Assembly (NCBI RefSeq): GCF_026151205.1
Contig: NC_087073.1
Location: forward strand, 3,741,001 to 3,805,000
Source of the DNA: Bolinopsis microptera
Taxonomy: Eukaryota > Ctenophora > Tentaculata > Lobata > Bolinopsidae
Reading direction: 5' to 3'
Length of the DNA: 64,000 bases
Each line of letters opens with the position of its first letter. Position 1 is the stretch's first letter. Positions 15,201 through 26,458 of this stretch are shown here, piece by piece. The notes under the pieces are model-generated. The model saw nothing but the letters and a program-made list of their open reading frames with translations, made no database searches and was not told the origin of the DNA. The position numbers were made by a program, and so were the translations under genes.

Positions 15201-15894
15201 CGGAGAAAACAGTCACATTTGATTTTTTTCCTTTGACAAAATTTTGTAAGAGGATCGTTTAAATAGGTATAAACTACGTCCCTTTGACTTTGTCTTGTCA
15301 TTTATTTTGCAGGGATTTACAAATATCAAGTGAGAATGTTCCAGAAGTTTCCTAGTAACAAGAAATTAGTAATCTCCAAATGTTAGCTTCCACAAAGTTC
15401 CTCGCATTATCGCAACGGGAACTTGACAAGCCTGCTATCCAATTATGCTGTTTTGGTGTCAACAAAATTGTTATCGATAACATAATAAGTCAGGCTTGTT
15501 TCATCAGTTTAGGAATTTGAGTATTTCATGTATTTGTTTGGTTTTAAAAGTGCTATTGTTGTTATATAACTGGTGTGATAACAATTGAACAATTTGAACA
15601 ATTTTGGTAGAAGAATGTATTACTAATATTATAAGTACGGTTCCAGAGAATGGTGTGTAACTGCGGGAGGGGGGGGGGAGGCCAGGGTAACCGGTCATTG
15701 TTTTCAAGGAGTTGGCACTCTGTAGATAATACCTACATTTTCGCCTGGTAATAATTGTACATTATATAGTCTCTTACCTGGTTTTTTTGATTCCTCCTTC
15801 CGTGTGCAAATTAGAATTGGAAAGTAATACTGAGCAGATGCGAAGATTTGGTTTGTGCCACCAATCTCATCCTTCCCCAGTTCTTCCGACATTA
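256..15894 (-). CDS. TRPC-type transient receptor potential cation channel, 3' end outside the window
   Basis: Exons on the minus strand, in transcript order: 15894-15778 (ATG at 15892), 14902-about 14678, 11362-11198, 8936-8771, 6950-6691, 6252-6117, 4512-4391, 4195-4068, 2334-2153, 2022-1887, 971-857, 332-256. The first two join in phase, and from 8936 to 256 every join keeps phase with AG/GT borders. At least one exon is missing on each side of 11362-11198, because the phases there do not meet. Recognisable parts: ankyrin-like text (LLNYGANPN), the TRP_2 linker (CAPDPLVSSFYV ... YLDLCKNTWEA), the pre-S1 stretch (MWYGTAHQRGQNYTQ), S1, S2, S3 (DRSNIVNIAVGCTF), S4-S5 (NKTLGPLTRTIVKMLHDFM) and a pore-like FSVFGYGSRS. 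The order matches TRPC channels, plasma-membrane Ca2+/cation channels usually gated downstream of phospholipase C. S6 and the C-terminus lie left of the window. The ATG sits 2 nt after a TTTCAG acceptor. Exon 8936-8771 and the pore exon are the least certain. The family call is from remembered TRPC patterns, not a search. Confidence 0.85.
483..541. promoter_or_regulatory. Cluster of three CACGTG E-boxes in a TRPC intron
   Basis: CACGTG palindromes lie at 483-488, 522-527 and 536-541, between the pore exon (256-332) and the S5 exon (857-971). The spacing and GTGCAC flanks suggest an intronic bHLH-factor site, but nothing else supports function. Confidence 0.3.
2530..3905. repeat. Fold-back (inverted-repeat) element in a TRPC intron
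   Basis: Two arms of roughly 300 bp face each other: about 2533-2843 and, reverse-complemented, about 3612-3903. Shared words include ACAGCTGTCTGATTATAGC, GATCGATGCCATAA, ATTTTCATGAATTCGTGGGT and ACAACTAGCTAGAG. The arms differ by small indels, so the copy is not new. The roughly 770-bp centre has no ORF. The likely source is a non-autonomous DNA transposon or fold-back element in the intron between exons 2334-2153 and 4195-4068. I could not define a target-site duplication. Confidence 0.75.
3262..3309. repeat. 7-bp tandem repeat (TTAGAAA)n
   Basis: Six to seven copies of a 7-bp unit lie between the arms of the fold-back element. Confidence 0.85.
5606..5815. repeat. 21-bp minisatellite, ten units
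   Basis: The unit TCTGTGTGTTTTGTGAAATG(T) recurs ten times; one copy lacks a T and the first two have single changes. Because 21 is a multiple of 3, both strands stay open and give repetitive artefactual reading frames (FTKHTEH on the minus strand, EMFCVFC on the plus). It lies in a TRPC intron between exons 6252-6117 and 4512-4391. Confidence 0.95.
8985..9082. repeat. 9-bp tandem repeat (TATGGTTAC)n
   Basis: Imperfect copies give way to several perfect TATGGTTAC units. It lies in the TRPC intron just 5' (in gene sense) of exon 8936-8771. Confidence 0.85.
12117..12728. mobile_element. Non-autonomous repeat with terminal inverted GGGGGGGCTGATCA
   Basis: The left end reads GGGGGGGCTGATCATTAAAA; the right end, reverse-complemented, reads GGGGGGGGCTGATCACATTA. 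Just inside, both sides carry in the same direction a stretch around TATCCCGCCCT, AAATC and TACATTTTAATATACTTTA. The centre (about 12255-12350) matches a second locus on the other strand near 62135-62215. There is no ORF, so this looks like a MITE-type or LTR-less repeat about 610 bp long within a TRPC intron. Confidence 0.65.
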
Positions 15895-16422
15895 CTGAAA
15901 CGAAATCAAGGCAAAACTAAGTAATTACATGCTTACATTTTAATTACATGCTTGAGACAGTTACAGACAGGTGGACAGACGAAGTGTAAACATGTGATGA
16001 TATACTTGTAAGAGTAACACTCTGCCTGTGTAGTTTTTTAACAAAAATCTTGCGAGGAATCACAGTGAGGAATTAAAAAAGTTCCCGTTCTGTTTCATGA
16101 GGTCCTTATGCTTAATTTATATGGGTGCTTTCGGTTTGGAAAGGAATCCTTACGTTAATTCTCAGGAGAAAATCGTCTCCATCCCATTAAATTTGGAATG
16201 ATTGTTTGGAGATTCCGTGAGTCAATAGTAATTGTCAGCTAAGTGCTATGCACTAATCGAAGCTGCTACAAGTAATTAGTCTTGGTTACGGAGTTATACC
16301 GAAAGATTGGAGGGCCGCCAGCAAGTTAACAAGTTAACATTATCGCATCAAACTCCACTCAATTCATTACGCCCTCCACGTCCCATTGCATTAGTTTTCC
16401 CGATAACTGCCTCACACACACA

Positions 16423-16528
<106 letters not shown>

Positions 16529-16919
16529 CATACTTACATTATATACCTGTACATCTCCCATCTCGGCAGTTGTCTCATATTTGTACTCGTGAGTTGGTCA
16601 GGTAACGTAATGCTCTGACGTTTTTATACAAGCTATATAAACTATAATAGCTGCTCTGTTGGCAGGTGAATATCCCTCTGCTGCACGTTAAGCTTCAATT
16701 AAGGAGCGGGTGGTATGAGAGTTATGATATAGTCTGATAATTGGAGATTAACCAGTAGTTTCCTGTTCACTATATGCCTCTGTTGGGAGGTTGATCGGCG
16801 GCTGTACACCAGTCAAGTTGGTACATTGCAAGTCTTGTCTGATGTGCAGAGTGCCGCCGCTGTAATAATAGCTCACCGGCTCGTTACTCAACAACACACA
16901 GGGATATTTGGGCTGTACG

Positions 16920-17015
16920 CTTTTGTGATTTGTCAGTACTCTGGATATTATGCGAGTTTCTGCTTTTGTGATTTGTCAGTACTCTGGATATTATGCGAGT
17001 TTCTGCTTTTGTGAT
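16920..17015. repeat. 43-bp tandem duplication
   Basis: Two identical 43-bp units begin at 16920 and 16963, each starting CTTTTGTGATTTGTCAGTAC. The first ten bases of a third follow at 17006. Confidence 0.95.
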
Positions 17016-20000
17016 GAGTCCACTGATTGCCAATTATGTTGCGGCACATCTTGGAAATTTCTGGTTTATTTGTAACTTTCTTTATGTGCGTTTCTCTTCT
17101 CGTTTCTACATATTTAACTTGTATACTAAAGCAGCTTCGTAATGATCAAGTTCTTCAATGAATGACGTGATAGGGCAGCTGCTGCTCCCATCCCCTTTTG
17201 CCCCCCATGAACCCTAGTACCTATAATTTAAATGTTATATTTGGTTTATATTGTGGCACCATTTTTAATTCCTTTTCTATTCACTTGAAGTTCCAACCCT
17301 GAAGCTGCACCCAAACCCGATCTGAAGCTCGTGCCTCTTCCGACCTTGCCCTAATGATACAGCAAGCTTTGATTGAAACCCTCAAAGTTGAAAACGTGAC
17401 CGAGGCCCTGCAATTCTCATTCTGATGTTTGCTTACTCCATAGCAGAAGGCGACCGTTAATATAATAGAAGCCGGTGGTTAGTGCAGATACGAAAGCCTA
17501 CTGGACAATGTACTGTGCTTAATTGACGTGAATCAAACATAGATATTGAGTTAGTGACGTTTAACGTAATCATATATCGAACGAATGATTGGCTTTAATG
17601 TGGCGAACATGTGCCCACGGTTAGACCAATCTTGCACAACATCGATTCAGTCTTTGAATAGTATAGCGTATTTTGCTACTACTGAAGTTTTGGCAAGAAG
17701 CTCAATAAAAGTTGCCAATGTGCAGCGGTTTTCAAGCTTCTAGTCATTGGTGCTTCATATTGCGGGCCATGTTTACCATGAAACGATTTCCATCAAAGAT
17801 TGTTCTACCACTCTTTAAGTCTTGTTAACATTATCGTAACATTTACAAGTTACAACATGATTCGAAAAGCGAATGCCGTAAAGATTTTATAAAGTATGAT
17901 AATAAGAACATGTTAACTGTTCTTACAAAATTCTGAAGACAAAACAGCATTGAAGCCGAATCTTCATTCCTCACGTGCTCTATTCAAGTTTTGAACAATG
18001 GAAATTATCTATTCGTTGAAACATTCATATTCATGGTTATCACGTACGAAAAGGGTATAACTGGTGAGAATCGCCATTGGTAGTTAATTTTCCTGTACAC
18101 TGAGCATTTTCTTCAGACTTCTTTAAATCTAAATCATTTATATTTTTATAGATAGAGTTATGTGCAAGATATTCTAAGAAACGGAACCGGAAATTTGAAG
18201 TCCCCATACTTGAGCTGTTCCTGGAACTCGTTCGACGTTCGCTGCTTTGGCAGTAAACCAAATTGATAACGAACCCGGTAAAGCTTCTTCTATGTTTTTC
18301 CAAGTATTTTAATCATAGTTTTTTGTGGAATCTGGTGGATACTGGGATCTTTAATAACGCGTAAGCGTATGTTTTCTGGCGTGTTCTGGCGTGTCGTCAA
18401 GATTATCTTGCTCTGCTTTTATTGGTTTTCAAAAACAAGGCCATCACATTGAGAATTCGCCTAAAATCCTTAGACTTCTGCTAAATACTCTGTAAGTGGT
18501 GACTGGTGATGCAGCTCAGCCATTTTACTTAAATTAGGGTGGAAGTCATGATGTAAACGGTTAAAGATGGCACAATTTTATAAATGCATTTTTTGCTAGT
18601 TCAGGGTTTTTAAACAACATTTCCTCGCAAATCATATTTTACAGGTTACTTTACTTTAAACTTACGTTTACATAAATCACTTATGTAACGTATTGCATTT
18701 TGGCAAGTATGGAGTATTTGAAGCTTTTTAACAGCCAGTCACCGATGCTATTGTGTTTTGATTTTTTTATTGTCTGTCGGCGTGATATCGAGATTGCCAC
18801 ATTACTTGATTTACAGTGAAAATACTGGTTTTAGTTAACCCGAAAAACATTCTGAAGATTCGTGAGAAATCTCCATAATCAGGTTCCTACGTAGTTCACA
18901 GACAAAAAATTTCCGCAGACGAAAAGGCGCAAATTATACTGTCAAGTTATCTCAGCTTAGGAACTGGTAACCCCAGAAGTTGGAATGTTTGAAAAGCTGA
19001 TGTCAAGATTTGATAAGTGTATTTTTGTGCAATATTAGCCTGACACGACGCAATTGACCGTTACCTGTAACCCAAAACTAATAAGACTTCAGCTGTGAAG
19101 TTTGAAACCTCTCATACGACCTGAAGTAAGACTTCCCTGTAATTCAGGCAACCAGACCATGTAGCTTTGCCAGGGTCATTAACGCATATTTATCCATATT
19201 CGATATGTCATGTGAGGATAATTTTACCCGGAAAATACTCGAAACTTATGTTTTTATCGAACTCGAGGGCGTGCAAATAATTACAAAAATTGATTTGATA
19301 ATGTTATCGATACTCCGACTTCGGAGAAAGAGTACAGCAACCGTAGGATTAGGTCACAGATCCCGGACCATTCATAGCGGCTGAAAATAACATAGAGCTC
19401 AATTCCGCTCAATACCGATGTGATAATAAGGACAAATTCGTAATGGTGTCGGAGCAGAGCCGGTCAATGACTAGTTAAGTTGTCAGCTGCTAATACCCAT
19501 AAACTATCCATTATACCCTGTAACGTACAGTATGAGGCAGGATATGTAATGTTAATACGCATTGTATATATGTGTATCGAGACCTGCCGGCCTTTGTACT
19601 TCATATACTCATGGGATATGGATGTCTCCAGTGTCATGTGGATCACTATGATAGTTCAGCACATACTTTGATCCCGACCTGTAATAATGCTGAGTAGTAA
19701 AGATATTTCAGGTTCATGTCTATTTTAAGATGAAGCCCTATTGTAATCGTTTTGGATAAATCCCAGCTGGAGAGTTTATTGAGTAAGTGGATTATTATTA
19801 CACTGAATTCGACCTTTTCACCACCCTTTCGACTGGATTCAAGTAATCAGTTGTTGCCGTCACATCGAATGCTTTCGCTATAACACTACATGAATGTGCC
19901 TTGTTATACTCTATATATATTCATGCTGTCCACTGAACGACAGGTTTCTTGCGGTCCAGTTTTTAAAAAGTTGATTACAAGTCGGAGCTTTTCAGAGTAG

Positions 20001-20463
20001 TTTAGGATAGTTTCGGTTCGTGTCGGTTCAGTATACAGCGATAATATGGCCAGTGTAATTTGTCACTCATGGGTGTGGTGCAATGTTGTTATTCTTCTTT
20101 CTGCATTTTTCTAAACGTTTTTCGTATCGTCGGGGCTAATCAGCAGTTAAAAGTTATCTCATCGTGTTTAATAAATAATCCGTCTGCCGTCATGGTAAAT
20201 TATATTAGCCTATTTATTCTCGCAATTTCTGATTCCTTTTAGCACGCAGAGACCGATCTAATTTCAAATTTTCGGAAATTTCATTCAATATCAATTAGAT
20301 TGTGCGGCACTTGCCCATTAAATTCTCTGGAAATTGACATTATATGACTGTGATCCGTAGACAACGTGCAAGCTAGTTAGGTACACAAGTAATTTGAAAT
20401 TAATTAACGCACATAAATACAGTGCACTTGTGGGTATTCCCGTACATGATAGCTCCAATAAGT

Positions 20464-20558
20464 CACGTGATACGGAACACTTCAGCACGTGCTCTAGGTT
20501 CACTTCAGTAACGCGCATCACGCGCCGCGCACGTGACTTGTTTATTCACCACCACGTG
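20464..20558. promoter_or_regulatory. Four CACGTG E-boxes in 95 bp, candidate promoter
   Basis: CACGTG occurs at 20464, 20486, 20530 and 20553, with a CpG-rich core GCGCATCACGCGCCGCGC between. About 65 bp downstream is a 3' splice-like TCTTTGCAG (ends about 20625), and near 20711 a donor-like GTGAGT. Known CACGTG readers are bHLH(-Zip) factors such as USF, MAX/MYC, MITF/TFEB and CLOCK. It may serve a non-coding first exon of a plus-strand gene, the TRPC gene in the other direction, or both. Confidence 0.5.
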
Positions 20559-21970
20559 TACCATGCTATATCATTATCAGTTATTTCGTAATTTACTCAA
20601 CAAAGTCTCTCTTTCGTCTTTGCAGGATGAGTGAGAGTGAGCTGTGAGGCTGCGGTCAGCGGTGGAGAGCGGCCTCAACGTTAGCTTCATGTGTGTGATA
20701 TTGTCGTGATCGTGAGTAGGTTACAGCTCCGTTATTAATTTGATATTCCGCCGAGTGAGCTTCATGACAATTTCATGGCCAGTCGAGATGATCTTTATTG
20801 TGAGCGCCGTTTCGCTGTACTCCATTTTTCTTTTGACCCCGGGTTGTGCTGCTGTCGCTTGTGCTGATTTGCTCATATTGTTTCACATACATAATAACCG
20901 TATAAATTATGTCGTTGTTGTGCTTGTAACCTTTTACCTTGCCGCAGTTCTTATCACGAATGTTAAACCCTACAGTTCACTAAATGTGTCTGTGCTGATG
21001 ATGTAATGTGCACATTATATGCAGTGCCACAGATCAGTCGATCGAACAAAGAACTTTTTATTAAGCTACAATAAACAGATTGGGATATTGGCAATTCATC
21101 TAATAGACAATAGGCGTGAAGAAATGCTGCTTGACTGAGACGTGATCATTGGGTGTTGTATTGTGCTGGCTGTGCAAGTTATACATTTTACATTATTGTT
21201 ACGAATGACAAATAATGTCATTTCATCCTTTAAATTGGCATTTCCTACAGATTTCCATTAGCTGTTTTCCGTGTTGCGTGTTTCGTCATGCTTATTGTAA
21301 CATTTAGTAGTTTGTATAAATACTGTTATGCATACAAATTCACGCCAGATCACCTGAGTTGCCAATTTGTCACACACTATAATCGATCTCACAAGACGTC
21401 AGACTGGTGCGCGAGAGCGCCCAGACCACATTACATCAAAACATGGCAGTTGCCCGAAAGCTCCACTTTATGATGTCAAGACTATACCTAGTTCTCCTAG
21501 AATGCTGGCATATTTCTAGTCTGTTCTCTTAAGAGTATAATATTTAGCATACCAGTCGGAGGTCGTCTCCTCTCTGTGTTCTATTGCGTGCCCAACCATT
21601 TGCGGTCATATTATCATTACAGAAACAAATTAAATGCCTACGATCTTAGCTTCCTAGTTTAATAATGGCCAGCTACTGCTTGATTCTTGCAGATACTCCG
21701 CATTCAGCCTCTCATTTCTAATGTCCACAGAATTGTGTTTACTGTTTTGTTGTTACCGACCCTGCCGCACGCCTGCCAACTCAATAACCCGGACCCCGGT
21801 GCTGTTGTAGGGCTGTAATTACATCATGAGCACTGATCAGGGTGTTATTTACCCGTGACTTCATGCAAACGACCACCACTACGCCTGATATTTAATTACC
21901 GCGTTTTTAATTTAAAAGAGCTGGGTGGCTTCCTGCACTTGTGTCCGCTCAGTTGTTACAAACCTGAAAC

Positions 21971-21995
21971 TCCCTCTCTTTCTCTTTTTCTCTCT

Positions 21996-22034
<39 letters not shown>
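21971..22034. repeat. (CT)n microsatellite
   Basis: A mostly pure CT tract with TTT interruptions at its left edge. Confidence 0.95.
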
Positions 22035-22036
<2 letters not shown>

Positions 22037-22261
22037 GCCCTTACCGCAGCCAAATTAAATTGATGTATTATGCGATGTGGTAATGTTTGTTTTTATGCCC
22101 GTTTTTAACAAATTCAAGCACTTCTTATCTTTCACTCCAATTTTATTATATTATCAGATCTCTAAATTTGCCTTACTGATAACCGGTAATTATCCTTCTG
22201 TCTTGTCTGATTTCCTTCCAGGTTAAATCAATGTTTTTGATTATTCAGTTCTACCTAAATA

Positions 22262-22620
22262 GCAGTGAGGTAGGAACTGCCGGTGAACCGGCAAACCCTT
22301 GGTTGCATTATTTAAGTAGGAACTATGAGTAAATGCAGCGGTTGTCACGTCTTGTGGAGTAGAAACTATTAGTAATTTCCCTGGCCACACTAGTAAAGTA
22401 GGAACTGTCAGGAAACCCTGTCACAGTATTTAAAAGACTGTCAGTAACCAGCGGTTCCAGAGGCAGTAAAGTAGGAACTGTCCATGGACCCCGGTTCCAG
22501 AGGCAGTAAAGTAGGAACTGTCAGTAAACCTTGCTGTCTTACTTGTAAAGTAGGAACCCTCAGTAATTGCACAGTCTTAGTAATGCCCTGAGAGTAGGAA
22601 CTGTTAGTAATTCCCCGGGT
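22262..22620. repeat. Irregular cluster of GTAGGAACT repeats
   Basis: About eight degenerate copies of AAAGTAGGAACTGTCAGTAA occur near 22271, 22314, 22360, 22396, 22468, 22509, 22547 and 22590. Spacing is irregular at 36-73 bp. They share strand and core but not linker sequence, unlike a simple tandem satellite. Confidence 0.75.
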
Positions 22621-23190
22621 CCCACGTCCGCCAGAATATTAAAAACGTGTCCTACCTGTCGACCGTAGAATTTATTATGCAAATATATGAAAACTGCAGC
22701 ATACATTTAACAACTGCTGGACCTGACTTCTTATTGTTCGAAATACTTCTGCCACTCTAGGGCTTCCCGCAGCTCGCAAACCAAGTCATGTTTTATAGGG
22801 GTGCAAATTGGCTGAATTTTACTGTTTCGCTCTGCTCTCCCCGCGCCCGGTTAGATTTAGTCCAATAAGTATGACATAATTTGATAACATTACAAGGCAA
22901 CTAAATCGAATCATAGAGAATTTCCATATCAAATTTAGGCCGGGTCGGGAGCCCCAGCACTGACGATAGTACGAGATGCTAACACCTGGTCCAGCGTTAT
23001 TCGTTCCACTTGTACCCCACTTTTTAAAAATTAATTTGTCAGTGAAAATATCAATTTCGCCTCTCTGTGCTCCTTGCTCGTCTTTGCTAGATCCACACTA
23101 TTGTTCACTCCCTCATGTGACGTGCTTGTCGCTTCCTGATGATTACTTGGCCTACACTATATCTGAAATGTATCATACTGCAAACTTTTT

Positions 23191-23237
23191 TTTCTCTCTC
23201 TCTCTCTCTCGCTGTCTCTCTCTCTCTCTCTCTCTCT
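23191..23237. repeat. (CT)n microsatellite
   Basis: A CT tract with one GCTGT interruption. Confidence 0.95.
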
Positions 23238-24282
23238 GAGCGAATTCATATTGCTAATGTCATTGTAATATACTGTGTTGTTGTCATTTGTCAGTATATC
23301 GTGCGTGCTTGATCTAGCGTCAACTTCTCAGCAGTGTGTCAGCACATCTGTGGGAACTATCTGTCAGTGCATCGTGCTACATATCATACTAATTACATAA
23401 TCACGTGTCGTAATTGCATAATGAGCAATTATCTTACACTTCCACTTTTAAGCAACCAGACTTCGTGTGGTCTTCCCGGTGTTTCAGGTTTTGGAATCAC
23501 CTGATAATTATTTGACTGGAATTCGTGGAATATTCTGACTTCCGGACTTTTGTATTCGTTCTGGAGTCTGTTCCAGATTCAAGTTTCACGTACTCCCAAA
23601 CTTACCCGAGCGTGGCAGTTAATATCTATGTGCGGCAACAGGTGCACACTACAAAGTACCTTCTACTTCATATGTTTTTGCTCATCGCTATGATTTCTTT
23701 TCAGTCTCGGTAATTGAGGGCTCTAAATGTCTGTTCAGATTTAAATATTTACGTTGACTGCCGGGCGGTATGTGCGTGTTGTGCGTGTACTGGCTTTAAT
23801 GAGGGTAACAAACATCAGTTTCTAATTCTGCATAGTTTCTAATTGTAGCTGTGATGAGCCCCACATACCATACATCGTGCTGCTGCACACTGGGGCCATG
23901 TAGAACGACTTGTACACCGTGTACATTTTATATGGTCTCAGTGTACATTTTGTTGATCGTGTGGTGATGTGTGACGAATATACATATTGACTTATCTCCG
24001 ACCTCGCTCTCTCTCGCTCTCTCTCTGTCTTTTTAGCGCACACGATAATTGACCTTAAAGCGAACATGTTAACACTTCCACCTTATGATGATGAGAAGGA
24101 ATATAGTCATCACTCTCTTTCTTTCTCCTCCTTCTTCTTCTGCCCATTCAATCCTCGATCTCTCCTTTCTCCAAATTGAATTTACGGCAGATTGCCGATG
24201 TATCGGAATTATAGCTTGATGAGCGCCTAATCTAGCTGTAAGGTCCCCTGCAATGGTGGGGATAATAACAGCTAGTTTATCA

Positions 24283-24367
24283 CATTACCCCTCAAATTAC
24301 CCCTCACCATTACCCCTCACATTACCCCTCACATTACCCCTCACTACCCCACATTACCCCTCACCAC
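24283..24367. repeat. Tandem repeat of ATTACCCCTCAC
   Basis: Five to seven copies of an 11-13 bp C-rich unit with small length variation. Confidence 0.85.
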
Positions 24368-26328
24368 CTGATTATTTAGCACATGTGCACAGAGAGTACG
24401 TATAACAATAATAATTACGTACCCAACAAGGTCTGTAATGTAGAGTACTCCTGGTAATATGCCAGTAATAATTATTCACTGGTCGGTTGTTGAGAGAGAG
24501 CTGCTGATTTTCGCTCTGCTAATTAGATTACCGTACTACCGGTAATTTGGCCGTCCAGCTCCGGCTGGAATTCTTGCATTTGTCCGTCACAGTGCGGCAC
24601 AACACTGTGTCACTATAGTCTCTTGCTGTCGCCTTTCTGATGTTTGTTTTGTACGAGCCATGCCAGCTATTCAGTATTAATTGATATCGTGATGTTGTGT
24701 TCTGGTGTATTAAAGTGTGTTATGTTGCACGGCCGGAGTGGATATGTCCTTCCTGTTGCTCGATATTAATGATATTCGGTAATGTTTTTTTGTATTCTGT
24801 TTGTTGACAGTTGACATGATTACGCCCCAATTAATCAAGGTCGAGAGCAGTGAAATTTGACCTTGAAACTCATTCAGCTGCTGACATACGAATCCATGAC
24901 CTGTGATAATATGGGAGCACATAATATGTGCAATCACCGACTCCTGGATTGTTATGCCAGTGCGTGCATTCACATATAATAGACCCAAGCCTCACCAGTG
25001 CGGGTAAGGTTTATAATGAGAGGACAAGACGGTGGTTTGATTAATGAGCCCAGCTGAGCAGCTTATACAGCAGGGAACGGACCGGCTCATACTAACTTCG
25101 GGACAACCCGCTTTTGCTGCTCTATATCTGTGCGAGAGTAGCAGCATATGTTTAGTACAGTACATCATTTCATGTTGGTTTAACCGAACTCTCGGCATTA
25201 CATAGCATTTTGCGCTCTCGTCGGCTGCTTAATTGCTCTCATTATGTTTTTTTCAGTTGTAGACTTTCGTTTTACAGTTATCGTTTATAATGGTCGAAAG
25301 TCGTAAGTTTACAGCCATCTTTATGAGTTTATGCGGCATAATGTCGCAAATGACTATCATGTTATGCCTCACGATGTCGCGAATGCACATCTTACAAAGA
25401 TAAACACTTAGCTGCTTACTGGGTAGTTATTATATTGGACACATACAATGTCGACACGACATGCCATGATAAAAACGTCACAGTGCCCCTTTATGGGGGT
25501 AAAGAGAGTTGTAGAACTTTAACCGTTGCCAGTTATTTTATCAGACCCATATAATAATGACCATGGTAAAGTGCCTCAAATTAAATGCACGTGTGACATA
25601 TGATCGAGCTCTCACTATAGCAGGTCGCTCAGAAAGCTGCTGCCTCGGCGCTGGCTTTATTAGAGCTTGTGTGGTTATAAATCTTTGGATAATGACCAAT
25701 TATGTCATTAAATATCGTAATGTCCTCAGTTATCAAACTTTTGTACGATCGATACTTCACTGTTTTCCGGTGGCCTGGCCTGCCTGATATAATGCATGGT
25801 TTGACCTTTCCAGAGTTGTCAATGCTATAACAGTTTAGTTGGCAGTTTTTTTGTGTTGTTCACTTTTTGGTGGTTTCTTCGGCTGCATACTACAACTACA
25901 TATTTACTTAACACTGCAAAAATGTTGTGTTTTAATGAATGCGTCACGGCAAATTTTATAAATATAAATTTGTTATCGCCAATATTTAGCTTTACCCGCT
26001 AATGAGCTACTTAATATTTATTATCTCTGAAGAATGATTATGTGTATTTATTATTACTGAATATCATTATCGTGAACGGCATCAAATCATTAGTGTTATA
26101 ATATGTATTGTAATTAATGAACCCTGGCCTAGGCCTCTCCCTGGCTCTCTCCCTGATAGCCTGTATAGATGCACGGTTGACGGTGATGTCCGCACAATTA
26201 CCAGCCCACTGCCTTCTACTAGACAGGCTGTAATAGACGAAATTTCCGCCTTTACTTCAAAGCGCTGGCATAAGAGAGAGAGGGAGCTATAGTATATGTG
26301 TAGTTGTGGGTGACCTTGTGTAACGTGA

Positions 26329-26458
<130 letters not shown>

